64,000 nucleotides of DNA from Zhengitettix transpicula (taxonomy: Eukaryota; Arthropoda; Insecta; Orthoptera; Tetrigidae): the NCBI GenBank assembly GCA_037074705.1, contig CM073591.1, positions 35,382,587 to 35,446,586 of the forward strand. The letters run 5' to 3'. The notes beneath the pieces were generated by a model, which was given only the letters and a program-made list of their open reading frames with translations, was not told where the DNA came from and ran no database searches. Numbering within the stretch: position 1 is the first letter of the stretch; every line of letters starts with the position of its first letter. Shown here piece by piece: positions 34,560 to 46,741 of this stretch. A program made the position numbers and the translations under genes.

Positions 34560-35022
34560 AGCAACAGGCTACATGAGGGTAATCCACGTTGGGCAACTCC
34601 CCTTTAATAGTATAGGAAGGGATTTTAAAGGGGGGATGAGGAAGGGTAAAGGTAGCCAAGGGTTAACTAGGGCCCCCGTGCTATAATTTAAGGATTCTAC
34701 CCGGCATTCGCCTAAAGAAATGCAGGGTACTTGTCCCACGCCCTTCCGATAGCGGGAGAGAAGTTTGCTGTGGGGACGCAGCATTCCCTTCTCCGTGCCT
34801 CGACCAGTTTAGGAGGCAGCTGGCTGACTATTCCAATGGGAATAGTGGACAACTCTTACCGTATGCCCAAGGTCTGTGACCCCTGAACATACACCTCTCA
34901 GAATAGGCCGAGTGCTTGTGGGAACCTTAGTTCAAAAACGGAGAGGAAAAGGCATACCCAAAGGTAGCCCCTTCGTATCTCTCCTACAAGGTTTTGCCTG
35001 AGAGAGAACATCCCTCGCAGGT
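34557..35022 (-). mobile_element. Family S retroposon with internal deletion
   Basis: 3' end TTTAAGCAACAGGCTACATG; 5' side ends near CCTCGCAGG (35021). About 42 bases are missing between GAAATGCAGGG and TACTTGTCCC (junction about 34725), removing most of the ATGCAGG/CCTGCAT hairpin. The retained and lost ends share GGG. The GCCGAGG/CCTCGGC hairpin has also lost bases (34907-34917). Confidence 0.9.
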
Positions 35023-35360
35023 GGATGTTTATATGGTGGCGACTTGTTACTTATGGCTTAAAGAGCCGAAAACGTCTGTGTTTTTAATTTGAGTTTTAAT
35101 AAACTGACTTCTTTGAGAACTGTTTTTTGGTTTATGTAGATAATATCCAAAAAACCTTCCAATTAAAATATTTTTATATTTAAGAATACACGAGATATCT
35201 TCTCCTCATTATTAGAAGAGTATTTTAGTAAAATAAATAAAAACAAAATCTATATTTGCGAATAGTTTGTGTTAATCTACAGCACATATTAAATATAAAG
35301 TATCTATCATTTTTATAATGATATATATATAAATATATATTCTGACTATTTCGAAAACTA

Positions 35361-35624
35361 ATAAATAAATAAACATCAGCCAATTTTAAGTCCGAAAAAA
35401 GAGTTTATTAATGTAAAATTAAACAACGTTTCATAGCTTATTTTGCGACCTAATCAGGTTCAAGTTTCAAATATTTTTTTTTGATTGACTATGTCATTCT
35501 ATGCTGACTGTCGTGGCCGAAAAAAATTGTGAGTTCGCAAAATAAGTGATTAAACGTTGCTTAATTTTACATTAATAAATTATTTTTCTGTCTTAAAATT
35601 GTCTTAAATTGTTTATTTATTTAT
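35361..35624. repeat. Head-to-head palindromic retroposon tails
   Basis: The left arm 35361-35450 is an imperfect reverse complement of the right arm at about 35530-35624 over roughly 90 bases (for example TTAATGTAAAATTAA against TTAATTTTACATTAA), with about 80 bases between. A third, single copy lies at about 50694-50800. Each arm carries a CTGATTA/TGAG … GTCGC … GAAACG-type motif. It looks like two 3' tails of one retroposon in inverted orientation, or a fold-back element. Confidence 0.75.
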
Positions 35625-37711
35625 GAATAATTTTTCTAGTATAAAACCTTGTGTTGTATACATAATAAACAATTGAACAGAGAGAATAGCTTAGAATTGT
35701 ATTGTACTGAGTTCATGTATGCGTCTTGAATTATTTAGTCACTGAGTAGTAAACGTGGTGCGAGTTGAGGAAAAAGCCACAGTGTAGTAATATTTGGGAA
35801 TTTAGAGAGAATCCGGCTAATTCGTGCATGGTGGATACTGTGCTAAAAGGCAACGTGGAATCTTTAGTAAATAAAAAGCACAGGCGGGCCGCTAAATATA
35901 TAGAGTAATCATAATAATGGCGATAAAAGAGGATTTTTCTGCTATTCAGACGCCGTAAAGGGTTTTGGAAGGTAGAGTATGTTCACCTCAGAATTTTGGA
36001 AGGAAAAATAAGTCACGACGCCGACGACAGCAGACGCCACCAACTGCGCCAACAATCATCTCCTCTGAACACAAATAGAGTTAACGTGCATCGTGTATTT
36101 TGTCTTGTTAATTACTCAAAACCTTTCCGATTCATTAACCTATTTAAGAACGGCTGAGAGGTTGTAATTGGAGAAGAGTATTTTAGCAAAATAAATAACT
36201 ATTTATACAAAACAATAATATTTTAATTTACAATTTTAAATCATTTTAAAAATAAAACCGTTTAGTTTATAATATAATCAATGGTTTCATATTTTCTCTA
36301 CACAGTTGAATATTCAGCGACGAAATTAGTATTTTTAAACTTCGTCGACCCACATTAAATAATTCTGCACGAAACTTGTGGGAAATATAAATAATCATAC
36401 ATTCCATATTTATAATAAGTTTTTTTACTGCCATTCTGTATCGCCCGTATGTGTTCTGCATTAGTTTAAATATTTCCAGCATACGTGTCGGACAACACTG
36501 AACGAAATTAGTTGCTGCCTCCAACTCTTTCCACCTCATTGTCCAACCGTCATATGCATATGGACGGACAGTGGTATAGATGATCCTATCAATATTTATA
36601 ACATATAATTGAATTTGCGCTACTGCTGGTGTTGTTTATTTATCTGTTTGTGCGCGGCACGCCCCAAAAATAAATTGTTTAATTACTCAATCGTTTTACA
36701 CAGGGTATGGGTAACGCGTGGAAGTAATTCTCTTAAAAAAAAAGAGAGGGCTTCAATCGTGAAAATTTCTCCCTTTCAATAACGAGTACTGGGAGGGGGG
36801 AATGTTGTTGTTTTATTCAGATGCACTCATACAACAATAATTCGCCAAATTGTTTGGCTCGTGTTCCTCCCCCTACCAAAAAAATACCAATACAATTACT
36901 CTTTCGGCCACTCATACTTTTCAGAGGATATGAAAAATATATGATCGAATCCCGGCTATTGGGAATAATAAGATTAAAATAGGACTATTATTTATTATTT
37001 ATTATTGTAAACAAAACCTTTAAGAAATTTTCCAAATCGTCATTTTTTTATGTTATAAAACTTTCGACCTTATGCTGGTCAAAATTATCCGTATTTTCTT
37101 TAATGCATAACTGGGTTTATTATTGATTATTATGAGGTGATTATTAGCAATTGGAGAGTATGTAGGGACATCGCACTCAAAGATTACAGAATTCCAAACT
37201 GTAAATTACAGATAATACGGATGATTTAGTAATGGGCTCGTGTGGAAGTTCCAGGTTAGTTGCAAATATTCTTCTATTTACGGACGAAGTTTATGAATAG
37301 TTTGGACCTTTTCTTCGTTAACAATTAATTCTGAAATTATCGAGTTTAATCTTCTATCTGGAATTCGGATAGATTAACTGTTTAATCAATTCTGTGCTAT
37401 CTGCGAACATAATATGTAAACTTCAACATATAGGCCTATACATATTTAAAAAATGGACATCATAAAATGATTAAGACGAACGCACTTCTGACTGAAATTA
37501 AAAAAGAATGCTTGAAGAAAGGGCAAGTGTTTCATTTTGTGACTGATTTAAACAACCTGGGGGTTTGAATGAATTATACAGAATTTAAAATAATTTCAGT
37601 TTAATAGAAAAAGACAGCCCTGCCCATGCACTAGTATATTATTGATTTTTTGTTGATTGATACCTTATCAATATTTATAATCATCATCCAGATCTATATG
37701 CGATAAATTTA
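35625..37711. other. Unassigned stretch
   Basis: No gene is recognised. 35930-36110 is slightly GC-richer. A minus-strand frame of 90 codons (36267-36539) has no motif. Confidence 0.35.
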
Positions 37712-37770
37712 AAGCCCTGAGTTCGATTCCCGGTCCGATTGACATTTTTCATCCATATTCCTTAAATAAA
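37712..37770 (+). repeat. SINE 3' fragment (B box plus tail)
   Basis: CCTGAGTTCGATTCCCGGTC followed by TTGACATTTTTCATCCATAT and TCCTTAAATAAA. It is the same B box and tail as the fold-back at 6503-6676, with no A box upstream, so it is a 5'-truncated copy. Confidence 0.75.
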
Positions 37771-38654
37771 ATTAATTTTTAAACATTTAAAATTACATTT
37801 ACCATTATAAATTATGAAGAATTTATTTATATTTTTTTGTAGGTACCAATATTCCCTTCTAGATTATAGTTCTTAATATGAATTTGAAAACCAAATTAAA
37901 CTTTACAAAAATTATAAAACTTTATTTACAGAAAATTAAGAAGAGAAAAAGAATTGAAGAAAAATGTCTTCTCATGATTTTAGAATTGCTTCTGTTTGAT
38001 TTATTATTATTAATGTTATTAATAAAATAGAAACATATACTGATGTACCTTAAATTAAATGGCAAATTCGGAGACAGTTCTACACGCATGTATATTATGT
38101 ATAGTTCACGACAATCTAACCATGGCGAACTTTATGCTGGCTCCTCGGAATTGTAGTGATGTACTCCAGCAGTAGTATGACGTCGTCACTGATTACCCTC
38201 GAATCTGGACTTCAAGGTTGTTTGAAATCGGTTTACTGATATCAACATATGAGCTTCTTATCCTCTAACAACTATACTGTATGTTACTCTCCGAGACTCC
38301 GTTCCTCCTTTGGAATCTCCTTCTGTGTCACACACCCACCATAATTTTTTCGTTTCTCACTCGACGAAAACATCCCGTCACCATTGTTATACAATTATTT
38401 AAATTTCATAGGAACCGTGCTCAGCGTTTTACGTCACAGACTATCAGGCAATATGTTGATTGCAAACTACATTCCATATACCCTACGTTTAAACGAAGCA
38501 CTATGTGACCAATAACGTCATCCTAAAAATATCACCAACAGTAAAAAGCGTGATTATGGATTAACGTAAGTTAACAGTTTATTGATTTATCGAGGTCATT
38601 TTTCTGGATATCGTCACGCGAAGTGCAATCTCGCCACGGGGTACTTTATTGCAG
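37771..38654. other. Unassigned stretch
   Basis: AT-rich to about 38100, then more balanced. A 75-codon frame at 38281-38508 is unrecognised. Confidence 0.35.
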
Positions 38655-38719
38655 AAAAAGATGACGAAAACATTACTTACTACGATTGTATTGAGATGGT
38701 GAAAAATTTAAATGTGGAC
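38655..38719 (+). CDS. Candidate coding exon, 65 bases, unknown protein
   Basis: Acceptor TACTTTATTGCAG on the left and GTGGAC followed by GTGAGT on the right. One frame is open, needs one base from upstream and ends on a codon boundary, giving KDDENITYYDCIEMVKNLNV. The frame also stays open on both sides (38582-38797), which gives no independent support. No recognised domain. The splice pair is good, but the length leaves chance as a real alternative. Confidence 0.27.
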
Positions 38720-38915
38720 GTGAGTCCCGGTCTAATAATGCGAGATGACAGTGAACAACGTCAGACAGACGCGTTCTCAGTCTCAACTTCTCCGTAGCCT
38801 CGATACCATCAACAATGATATATATTAAAATGAAAAAAAATTACGTCTGATTGGAAACAATTAATAAGAAAGATAGTCAATTTACACAAAAGTAATTGAT
38901 AATATAAATACCATT

Positions 38916-38948
38916 CAACGTTTCTGGGATCCTTGTCCCTTTCATCAG
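38916..38948 (-). repeat. Retroposon-tail motif with hammerhead-like core
   Basis: On the minus strand CTGATGA (38948-38942) is followed by a GGGA/TCCC hairpin and GAAACGTTG. The order CTGATGA, hairpin, GAAA is that of the hammerhead ribozyme catalytic core, but the base pair next to the core is A-A here, so it is probably degenerate. Confidence 0.45.
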
Positions 38949-39553
38949 GTGCGAAGAAGAGGGTAGAGCGACACAACTGCACTCGTCAGCTGACAAAACT
39001 CAAAATCGACTCAAAAATTACATGGTGTCGAAAAATGATTATTAATAAGAAACAAGATAATATTTAAAAAAAATCACGGCAGCGAATCTGGCGACACTAG
39101 TACATTATTATTGTTTCTGTTAAATATAGTTTCCAATAATTCCAAAGATATTTGAATGCTAGAAAAAATATTCGGCGCCGTAAAATGGGAAGTAAAGGTC
39201 TATAATATAGATCACAGAACCTTCAATACGGTTTAGGTAATTGTAACTGATTCGTTTTTAATCTGAAACAGCTTTAATTTAAAATAAATCTGTTTATATA
39301 ATTTTATAATATGTTCAGTCTGTGCCTGATTTTATATTTATTACTTGCTGGGTGCCACCATCCACATCTATAACCCCGGATTTTACTCCAATCGCCTTGT
39401 TGATAATCACAATGGTATGGGTTCATGCGAAATACAGTAGGATGAAACAGTGACAGACGGTTGGGCAAATTGTGGTCAGAGAACACGGTCTCGAGTGTGA
39501 GGCAACTCTTGGATACATTTATTAAACTAATTAATAGTCTCGGGAAGAAGAAT

Positions 39554-39830
39554 TCCGGGGTCGCAGACCTTGGGAATACGGAAAGAGTTGCTCGCTGTTC
39601 CTATTAGAACAGTCGGTCAGCTGCCTCCTACAATGGTCGAGGCACGGAGAAGGTAATGCTGCGTCCCCACAGTAAACCCCTCTTACGCCATCGGAAGAGC
39701 GTGGGACAAGTACCAAATGCCTGACCCACCCTTCCGCATCCACCCTTTCAAATCCGTTCCCAAGCTATTAAAGGGGAGTTGCCACCATGTGGATTGCCCT
39801 TATGTTGCCTGTTACTCAAAAATAAAAAAT
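39554..39830 (+). mobile_element. Family S retroposon with internal deletion
   Basis: Plus sense, ending CTGTTACTC and an A-rich tail (39817-39829). About 115 bases are lost between ATGCCTGACCC and ACCCTTCCGC, whose edges share ACC. The central hairpin reads TGTTC and GAACA instead of TATTC and GAATA, a paired A-T to G-C change. Confidence 0.9.
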
Positions 39831-40785
39831 GGAGAGTCAATGTGACGGACCTTTCTAGAACTAATGTGTGCCAAAAAGGATTGAGTAATAAATTTTGTTT
39901 CCTAATAATGTTGATAAATTCCGACTCGATGATTACGTTCACCATGTGTAATCAAGAAAATGAAATAACGTGCCTGTTGAAGTTTCTAACAGCATTGCAG
40001 ATCCTTATAAAGAAAATGGAATTAATTGCAATATTAGAAAGGAGAAAGGGAGATGTTGTAACAAGTTGTAAGGAAGCTAAAGTGTCGAACCAATTACAAG
40101 AATGAGGCAAGGGAGACCCCGATGGCTTGGTTTTGATGGTCATAACCGGACAAGAATCGTAAATTAGAGACGCACCTCAAAATTAAGTGCCACTTTCCCC
40201 TTGCCGACCCTTGACACACACACACACACTCTCTGTCTCTTTTTCTCCCACAGTAATAATCTCAAATTCGCCGACATTATTGATGGCCTTTAATTTACTG
40301 TAAGTGTGTGTACATAATTTATGGACGGTCTGAAACGGGGAACATTGGTATTCCTCGTTAACATGGTACGAAAATACTCGTTACTTCCATTTTTCCTTCC
40401 TGCGCACTCACGCAAGGAAATGTAATTGAGATTTTAAATCAAGTTGCTTGTAATTTAAGTCATTAAGTTGCTAGATCGCTAAACCGGTCATCAGCTCACT
40501 TTGGAAGAAACAGCAGAGACGCCGAAAAGGTTCCTTGTGTAATATTGGTAACTACGGTCATTATTAATTCAAACCGCAACTGAGATTTTGTAAAAATAAT
40601 TGTTCGTTCACATTAAGCTTAACTGGACCAAAAAAAATTGAAAATGACCATATTCTGTTGAAGGGGTTTCTGCTTAACAAATTTTTATTACTCGTATTAG
40701 TTTATGAGTGCATGATGGATGTAATAATTGTGATATGCATCAAGTCTAATGGATGGAGGGTTTTAGCGCCAGAACTATTGTCGAC
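39831..40785. other. Unassigned stretch
   Basis: A 108-codon plus-strand frame (39779-40105) begins inside the retroposon and runs into flanking DNA, so it is not a gene. A short (CA)n tract lies at 40216-40230. Confidence 0.4.
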
Positions 40786-40860
40786 ACAGGTGGCTCAGTT
40801 GGTAGAGCTTTCGAGCGGTAATTGGCGGTCCCGGGATCGATTCCTGGTCCGATCGCATCC
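40786..40860 (+). repeat. tRNA-like SINE head
   Basis: TGGCTCAGTTGGTAGAGC (40791-40808) is a good pol III A box and D arm. GGGATCGATTCCTGG (40833-40847) is a B-box-like T arm. No proper anticodon or acceptor stem can be formed, so this is a tRNA-derived SINE head and not a functional tRNA. Confidence 0.65.
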
Positions 40861-41349
40861 TGATACTTTAATCAATTAAAATTCATGGCCTCTATGACTT
40901 GACCTTGTGAAGGTTACCTCACTATTATTGAATGGACACTAATATTTATTCGACTAACTATACATTAATGGTTATTGGGCAATTGAATACTTTATATTTT
41001 CTTCTAAGAAAATTTGCACAAATTTTTTAATAGATGCGTTAATATGTACTTCATATGTCATTTTCGAATCAGACATTATTCCTAAGTCTATTGGCATAAG
41101 CTCTTTTCAAGGCATAACCATCAATGTTACTGGAAAAAATATCTGGCTCTTGAGATTATTATTATTTTACATTTATAACAATTCTCTCCACACCATTAGA
41201 AATTTTCACTCAAATATATAAATTTTCTCATTTCAGGCTTTTACATCATTTGAATTTTTTTTATGTATAAACCATTTTCTAGTAACTAAACGATAATTAT
41301 TGCACAGATGAAAGGCATTCTCGGTGTATTTTCTGAAGTAAACTTTCTC

Positions 41350-41481
41350 TGGTTTCCTCCCGGGTAACAGCACCGACGTTTCGACGATCATCGTCATTTT
41401 TCAGGAGATATGTCGGGACCGTCAATCAGTAGTTTGCAGATGGTGGTCAAATCGTCGCTGTTGTACCTGGGTGGAAACCAA
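41350..41481. repeat. Inverted retroposon tails with GACGA/TCGTC hairpin
   Basis: TGGTTTCCTCCCGGGTAACA at 41350 onward is matched in reverse by TGTACCTGGGTGGAAACCA ending about 41480. Between them, on the minus strand, a CCTGA-start motif is followed by the perfect hairpin GACGATGATCGTC and GAAACG (41395-41377). This motif is common in the tails of insect non-LTR or Penelope-like elements. Confidence 0.65.
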
Positions 41482-41758
41482 AGAACGTTATGTTCACCGA
41501 TAATTATTCCATTTTTTTTAATTTTTTACTTTAATTATAAACTTATTTTATTTATTGATCACAGACGGCCCTAAACATAATGATAGTTACTAGTAGAAAG
41601 CTTTTATAAGAGTTTGGTATATTCAGTATTATTAAGACCAAATAGTAGTTGTAGCTTCATGGAGCTGACCGAAGAATCAGTCTTTTGAGCTTATGGTCAC
41701 TGTTGTTTGATCTCCGCTAATGGGACGTCGAAATGATTTGTGAGGACGGAACAGGTGT

Positions 41759-41780
41759 TGTGTGTGTGTGTGTGTGTGTT
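41759..41780. repeat. (TG)n microsatellite
   Basis: About eleven uninterrupted TG units. Confidence 0.95.
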
Positions 41781-41867
41781 CCCTTGAATTTATCACGCAT
41801 GCGTCGGGTTTCCTATTGAGTGAACGTCCTCGGAGGAATCTCTAGTTTTTTCTCCTCTCTGCCACAG

Positions 41868-41920
41868 ATACCGTTTCCGTTATGCAGCACACTTTGCGTG
41901 CGTGAGCCTCCCTTCTCAAG
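41868..41920 (+). CDS. Candidate 53-base exon, unknown protein
   Basis: It follows a textbook polypyrimidine tract and acceptor, TTTTTTCTCCTCTCTGCCAC then AG, and precedes TTCTCAAG followed by GTGAGTG. Two frames are open (IPFPLCSTLCVREPPFS and YRFRYAAHFACVSLPSQ). It has the strongest splice-site pair in the window. The minus strand is also open for 107 codons here (42165-41842) with no motif. It could be a non-coding 5' exon. Confidence 0.3.
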
Positions 41921-44900
41921 GTGAGTGTTCTGCGGAGGAAAAACATCAACCTGTTCCCCGCTAATTTAGCAGATTTCTCCAGAAAGCGGAGCAAAAGGCC
42001 TACGGGACCATTTCCTTTCCCCCCTGGCAGCATTTGATCTGATCGTCCGTTCTTCAAATAGCGTGAACTCGTTGATACTCTTTGCTTCTCATTGCTAATG
42101 TAGAATTCATGAGTGATACATAATGAATATACTATAGAAATCCACCAAAGGTGAGAATGCCACAAAAAAATTAATTAGTTTCATTTCCGTATATCCTAAA
42201 TTCATGAGGCATTGTAAACGAGCTACTTAAATCTGTTATTGTGTGTTCTTTCTTATTTACACGTTAGCATTAAAAAAGTACCCATTCTTCTACAGTTTCT
42301 AAGGCTCTCAGTTCCACCTATCAAATCGCTGTCCTTTTGTACCATTACATTCCATTGGATTATCCTCATAAAGAGTCCGCCTTGCTTTCAGTCTCGATTT
42401 TCTCGTTCCAAATTCAGCTTCATTCCTCATATGATTTCAAATATTCTTATACAAATTTAGCTCCAAGTAAAATATGTTCATGTAAAGTTTCTTACTTGAT
42501 TCAATTTTAAGGCCGATGGAACCAGGGAACGGCCATTAAAAACACGAGTCGGGAACATTGGATGAAAGCAGTAGAATTTAGAGACAAATGAACAAATGAC
42601 AAATGGAAACAATATTTTAATTTTCTTTGAAGGTTTTTGAAAATGCTTGCAGTTTCTTATTTATAATGGACACAATTATACTGGTTCTAACGCAATACTA
42701 TTTACAGTTTTATACAAAAGAACTGACGCTGCACGAATAACGTCGTCGACGCATTACTGTTAAATTTCAATTATATAAATAAATAACCAAATAACAGACA
42801 TAAGTGCTAAATTAATACGACTGAACGTTTCTGCAATCTTTTATGATTCAAAGACGCAAGAGCCGTACGAATGTCTCATCGCACAAACCAGCTGAAGAAC
42901 TCAATTTTTAGCATTTTTTTTGTGTGTTATTTGGCTGCTTATTTATTTGATTAGTATACTTTTAACCAGTAGCAGCTCGTGAGTTTTTAAATTAATTTTT
43001 ACACACGTAATAATTTTGTATTTCTATCCCTAAAGGGTACATGTTTTAAATAATGTTAATTTTCGGAACAAGCCACTGACCAGTGTTGTATGCAGGGTCG
43101 TTTATCACTATTATATCTCTTCAGTGTTATTTTCTTTCCAATAACATTTGATAGTGATTTTTTTGTGATATTACCAAAAATAAACGGCTATTATTCTTCA
43201 TTTGAATCTATAAAATATTTTAAAATAATATTTGTAATGACGGAATAGTTCAATTTTATTTCGATTTCGTTGCTTATGTCGCCTGTCATTGCACGTCACG
43301 ACTCTGAAGTGTCTGATTTGTAACAAAAATTGCAATTTGTTGAGTTTTATAGGTGGCGCAGGAAGTGAAAAGTGTACTGTGAAAACGCAGTGCATGCTCG
43401 GAAGTTAGGAGCACTTACATGTCCAGCTGGCTGCTTTAGCGCTAGCGCGTGTGACGTGATGCCGGCAGTTTAAAATATTCAATATTGAGGCAGAAATTCT
43501 CACTAATGAAAAAAAAATTGATATGAAGCTTCTTGAAAGAAAAAAATCATTCTTACTAAATTATGCAGTAGCACATGAGCACTTATGCTTTAAACACACA
43601 CGCCTTATTTTTATAATTATTAAATTTTATTTGAGTGAATAGTCACGTGAAAAAAGGTTGAAAACGACGCATAGATCCATGTAAATGGATGCCGATTGAC
43701 AATTATAACCAAAAACTGAAACTCATTCAAGGAACATAAAAGTTTCGTCGAAGATAACTAAGATCTGTGGCAGCTCTAGTTGCAAACACAAATATAATCC
43801 TGTAACGAAACTAATATTACCCAAATTGATCATTGAACGTTCTATTCTGATATCTATGAATAATACCAGAAGGGTTTAGAACTTACCTGAGCAATTGACC
43901 AATTTTTGAACGACTTGAAATAACCTCTGGTAACTTTGTCACAATTATATACACGTTTAAAAAATTATTGAATCTACAGCATATTGATTGGCTAATAACT
44001 TGATGTGATGATTTCAAAGAGAATGTGGGAAATGGAAAACACGCTGTACCGAACGCAAGGGACATGTTACACCTGGAAACCTCCGGCTGGAATCTAGAGG
44101 AATTCTGGAACACTTGTGCTGCGACGGGTTGTTAACTTTTATTAGTTTCCCGTAGAGTTGGAAAGACTTTTTTTTTACCAGAAGAAAGAAAATCGTGCCT
44201 TCAAGTAGGTCAAGAGAAAGCATACGTACGAAGAAGTAACTCGGAGGGAAGCTAATGAACAAGTCAGCAGAACGACTGTTGTATTTTGAATATTGAAGTA
44301 ATTAGAGAGAAACGAAGGTCGATAGTTAAATATATTAAACGAAAAGGAGGTTTCAAAAAAATTAACTGAAATTTATGTGCGAATAAAGGTCAACGGAAAA
44401 AAACAATTCAGAATGGTGTACTCAGCATTGTTTTTTTCTCTGAAGACAGAGATTTTACTGTTCGAAACGATCTCATTGTAATCAAAGACAATTTGTGCAT
44501 GGGGCTATTATTTTTAATCAAATTTACTTAAATCTTATTTTGAATTTTAAATTATTTAAAAATTATATATTTAATCATTGTATATTTAATAAGAAATAAT
44601 ATTGATATACTTCGCATAGCCTTCTTTGAATTCATTTAAAGTACGAAAAGATTAATGCTTGAGTTCAGAGAATTGTTACGGATAACTTTACAGACGTTAA
44701 CACTTGGTTGAAGACGGATGGATACGTATGCGTTTGAGAAAGCTCCCACACAGAAACGAGCGACCTAACTTGCTGGAATTAATTGGAATGACTGAAGAAC
44801 AACAGAGGAGAAGCACTCAGTGAGTTGCACAAGTTAGTTAGCCTACGTGATTCAGAGCCTTCGGGGCGAGCCTTCTCTTTATATACGGTACACACATACC

Positions 44901-45419
44901 TCAGGGAAATAGTGATGCAAATCAAACCAGCGAGGAAGACTTACTATAACGTACAGAGTGGAAATACCGACACCGTTCATTCAAAGCCCGGCGACCTCGT
45001 CAGGCGGAGTCACAATCCAGAAACGGTTGGACAACATTAATGGGTGCGGTAGATGAAAAGTTTAATGGGTCGTTTGAAAAAGTTGAATTAAAATTTCCTG
45101 GGCCATATTTTTATGTTTACTTGTCCGAGGCGTAATACTAACATACATATTATTTTAATTGAATCTAGGAACTTTTTAATGAAATAATTTAACACAGTTT
45201 TACTGGCAATATTGAATTTAATTAAACTTTGGAGGTAAAAGTATTAATATTTTTCATTTAGTTTAAAGATCTCTACGTCTCAGGTTTCTAACGGGTACTG
45301 AGTACTAGAGTGAGTTAATAATGCTTCCTATTTTCTCGCTCTTTTATTTGTAAAGACAATTAAGTGCAATTTACACAGCATAAAGCCACAACATTAATTA
45401 TTAAATTATTAACATTTCA
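41921..45419. other. Unassigned stretch
   Basis: AT-rich. A degenerate retroposon-tail motif (CGTTTCTGCAATC…GATTCAAAG) lies at about 42826-42853. GCGCTAGCGC, a perfect 10-base palindrome, lies near 43440. A short protein-like frame, MRLRKLPHRNERPNLLELIG, begins at 44719 but has no recognised family. Confidence 0.35.
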
Positions 45420-45725
45420 ATTTAGTCTCCGTCCTTTTCCACAGTTTTTGTCCACTTTTTAACAAGAGCATGTATGGAGTCACTGCAGTAACCGGTCTGC
45501 CGCTTCGCTTTTCATCTACCAACGGCGTTTGCCCTTCAGCTTCGTTACAGCGACGGATCCATTGACTTCCACTGTTGTATCACCATATACATTTTTAAGC
45601 GTTTCGTGAATGCCAACGGGCGTTTTACCTTCCGCATTTAAGAATCCCATCACAGATAACGCAGTCTAATAAGTACGTCAATGTCACCCATTTTGCAAGA
45701 GGGTGCAGTGCTGCCACCAGCTGAC
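45420..45725 (-). pseudogene. Mariner-like transposase N-terminal relic
   Basis: Minus strand reads FLNAEGKTPVGIHETLKNVY followed by GDTTVEVNGS. After a frame change it reads RRCNEAEGQTPLVDEKRSGR and PVTAV. The order FLxAEG…IHxxLxxVYGDxTV…FNEAEGxTPLVDxxRSGRP is the N-terminal helix-turn-helix region of one branch of mariner transposases. A frameshift, an in-frame stop further upstream and the missing DDE catalytic part show it is dead. No terminal inverted repeats were found nearby. Confidence 0.72.
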
Positions 45726-45944
45726 TTAGGAAGTTTTTAATGCAGTGGGTTGGAGAAAAATGTTTGAGGAATCGCGCCGAATTCATAATTTTCACATAAC
45801 TAACTTTTTTAAGGAGGAAAGAAATAGGAGGCTTTACTTATTGTATCACCGTCGTACTTTTTATCCCCAGAAAATCATACAAACATTGGTTTCAAGTACT
45901 AATGGCAATAAAAATGGCAAATGGTATATCATTATGTAACGTGT

Positions 45945-46172
45945 AAGCTCGGCTTAGTGATATCCTCTGATTGTTGATACCTGCGTCTGTTACCTCTGCG
46001 TGGACATGTGGTACCGCCTTGTAAATTTCGTTTCTATCTACTCCTTCCCCTTGTAATTGTTAATAATGATCTGGACGCGGAGATTCTAAGACTCATTAGC
46101 TGGTCAGTCCTCCAAAATTTATATTTGCATCCTTAGGTAAAACTGCACACGGATCCTCCAAGATTAACAAGC
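45945..46172. repeat. Dispersed repeat of unknown type, copy 2
   Basis: Diverged partner of 12105-12360 in the same orientation (CCTCTGATTGTTGATACC, GTAAAACTGC, GATCCTCCAAGATTA). No element ends can be assigned. Confidence 0.5.
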
Positions 46173-46741
46173 CCAAACCGTGCAAAATGCATGCGTCTTG
46201 TTGCTTGTCTCAAATGAAGATTTATCTTAAAGAACGGCGACGCTCACTATCTTTCGGAATATAAACTTTAATTGAAAGTAATCCCAGAAAGTTGGAGAAT
46301 TAGCCTACTAAGATGGAGGAAAATAAAGCAAAATTTATGAAGTAATAAACGAGTAACCGCAAATTATCGTACTTTTTCCGATCATGAAACCTCACCGATT
46401 GGAATGGAAACGTATCTAAAAGAGCCGCCAGTAGAAAGTTATCCATTCAGTAAAATCTTGTGTATTAACAATTTCCGTTGATTAGAAATGAAGTGAATTT
46501 AAAGTTTAGTATTCCCTTACGTAATTTAACACTTTCGGTAGTGAAGTTAGTTTATTTTGAAACATCAAGAACGAATTTTAAATGTATGAAATATTAATAT
46601 TACTCTGTTTTGAAAATATAATATTTTAATAATATTTGTAAATTTGTATCTAGGAAATTTGGTGAAAGGAATCAATTGTAATTATTTCCACGTACTGGTA
46701 GTGTGTAGTAACGATGTCTAGCAACGAAATAATTCATTTAA
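46173..46741. other. AT-rich stretch, nothing recognised
   Basis: No repeat or coding block supported. Confidence 0.4.

Noticed and set aside
39779..40105. 108-codon plus-strand ORF
   Set aside because: It starts inside a family S retroposon and reads into unrelated flanking DNA.
40786..40860. Functional tRNA gene
   Set aside because: A- and B-box-like blocks exist, but no anticodon arm or 7-bp acceptor stem can be formed; it fits a SINE head.
44719..44811. Short protein-like frame starting MRLRKLPHRNERP
   Set aside because: Only about 31 codons, no splice pair, no recognised family.
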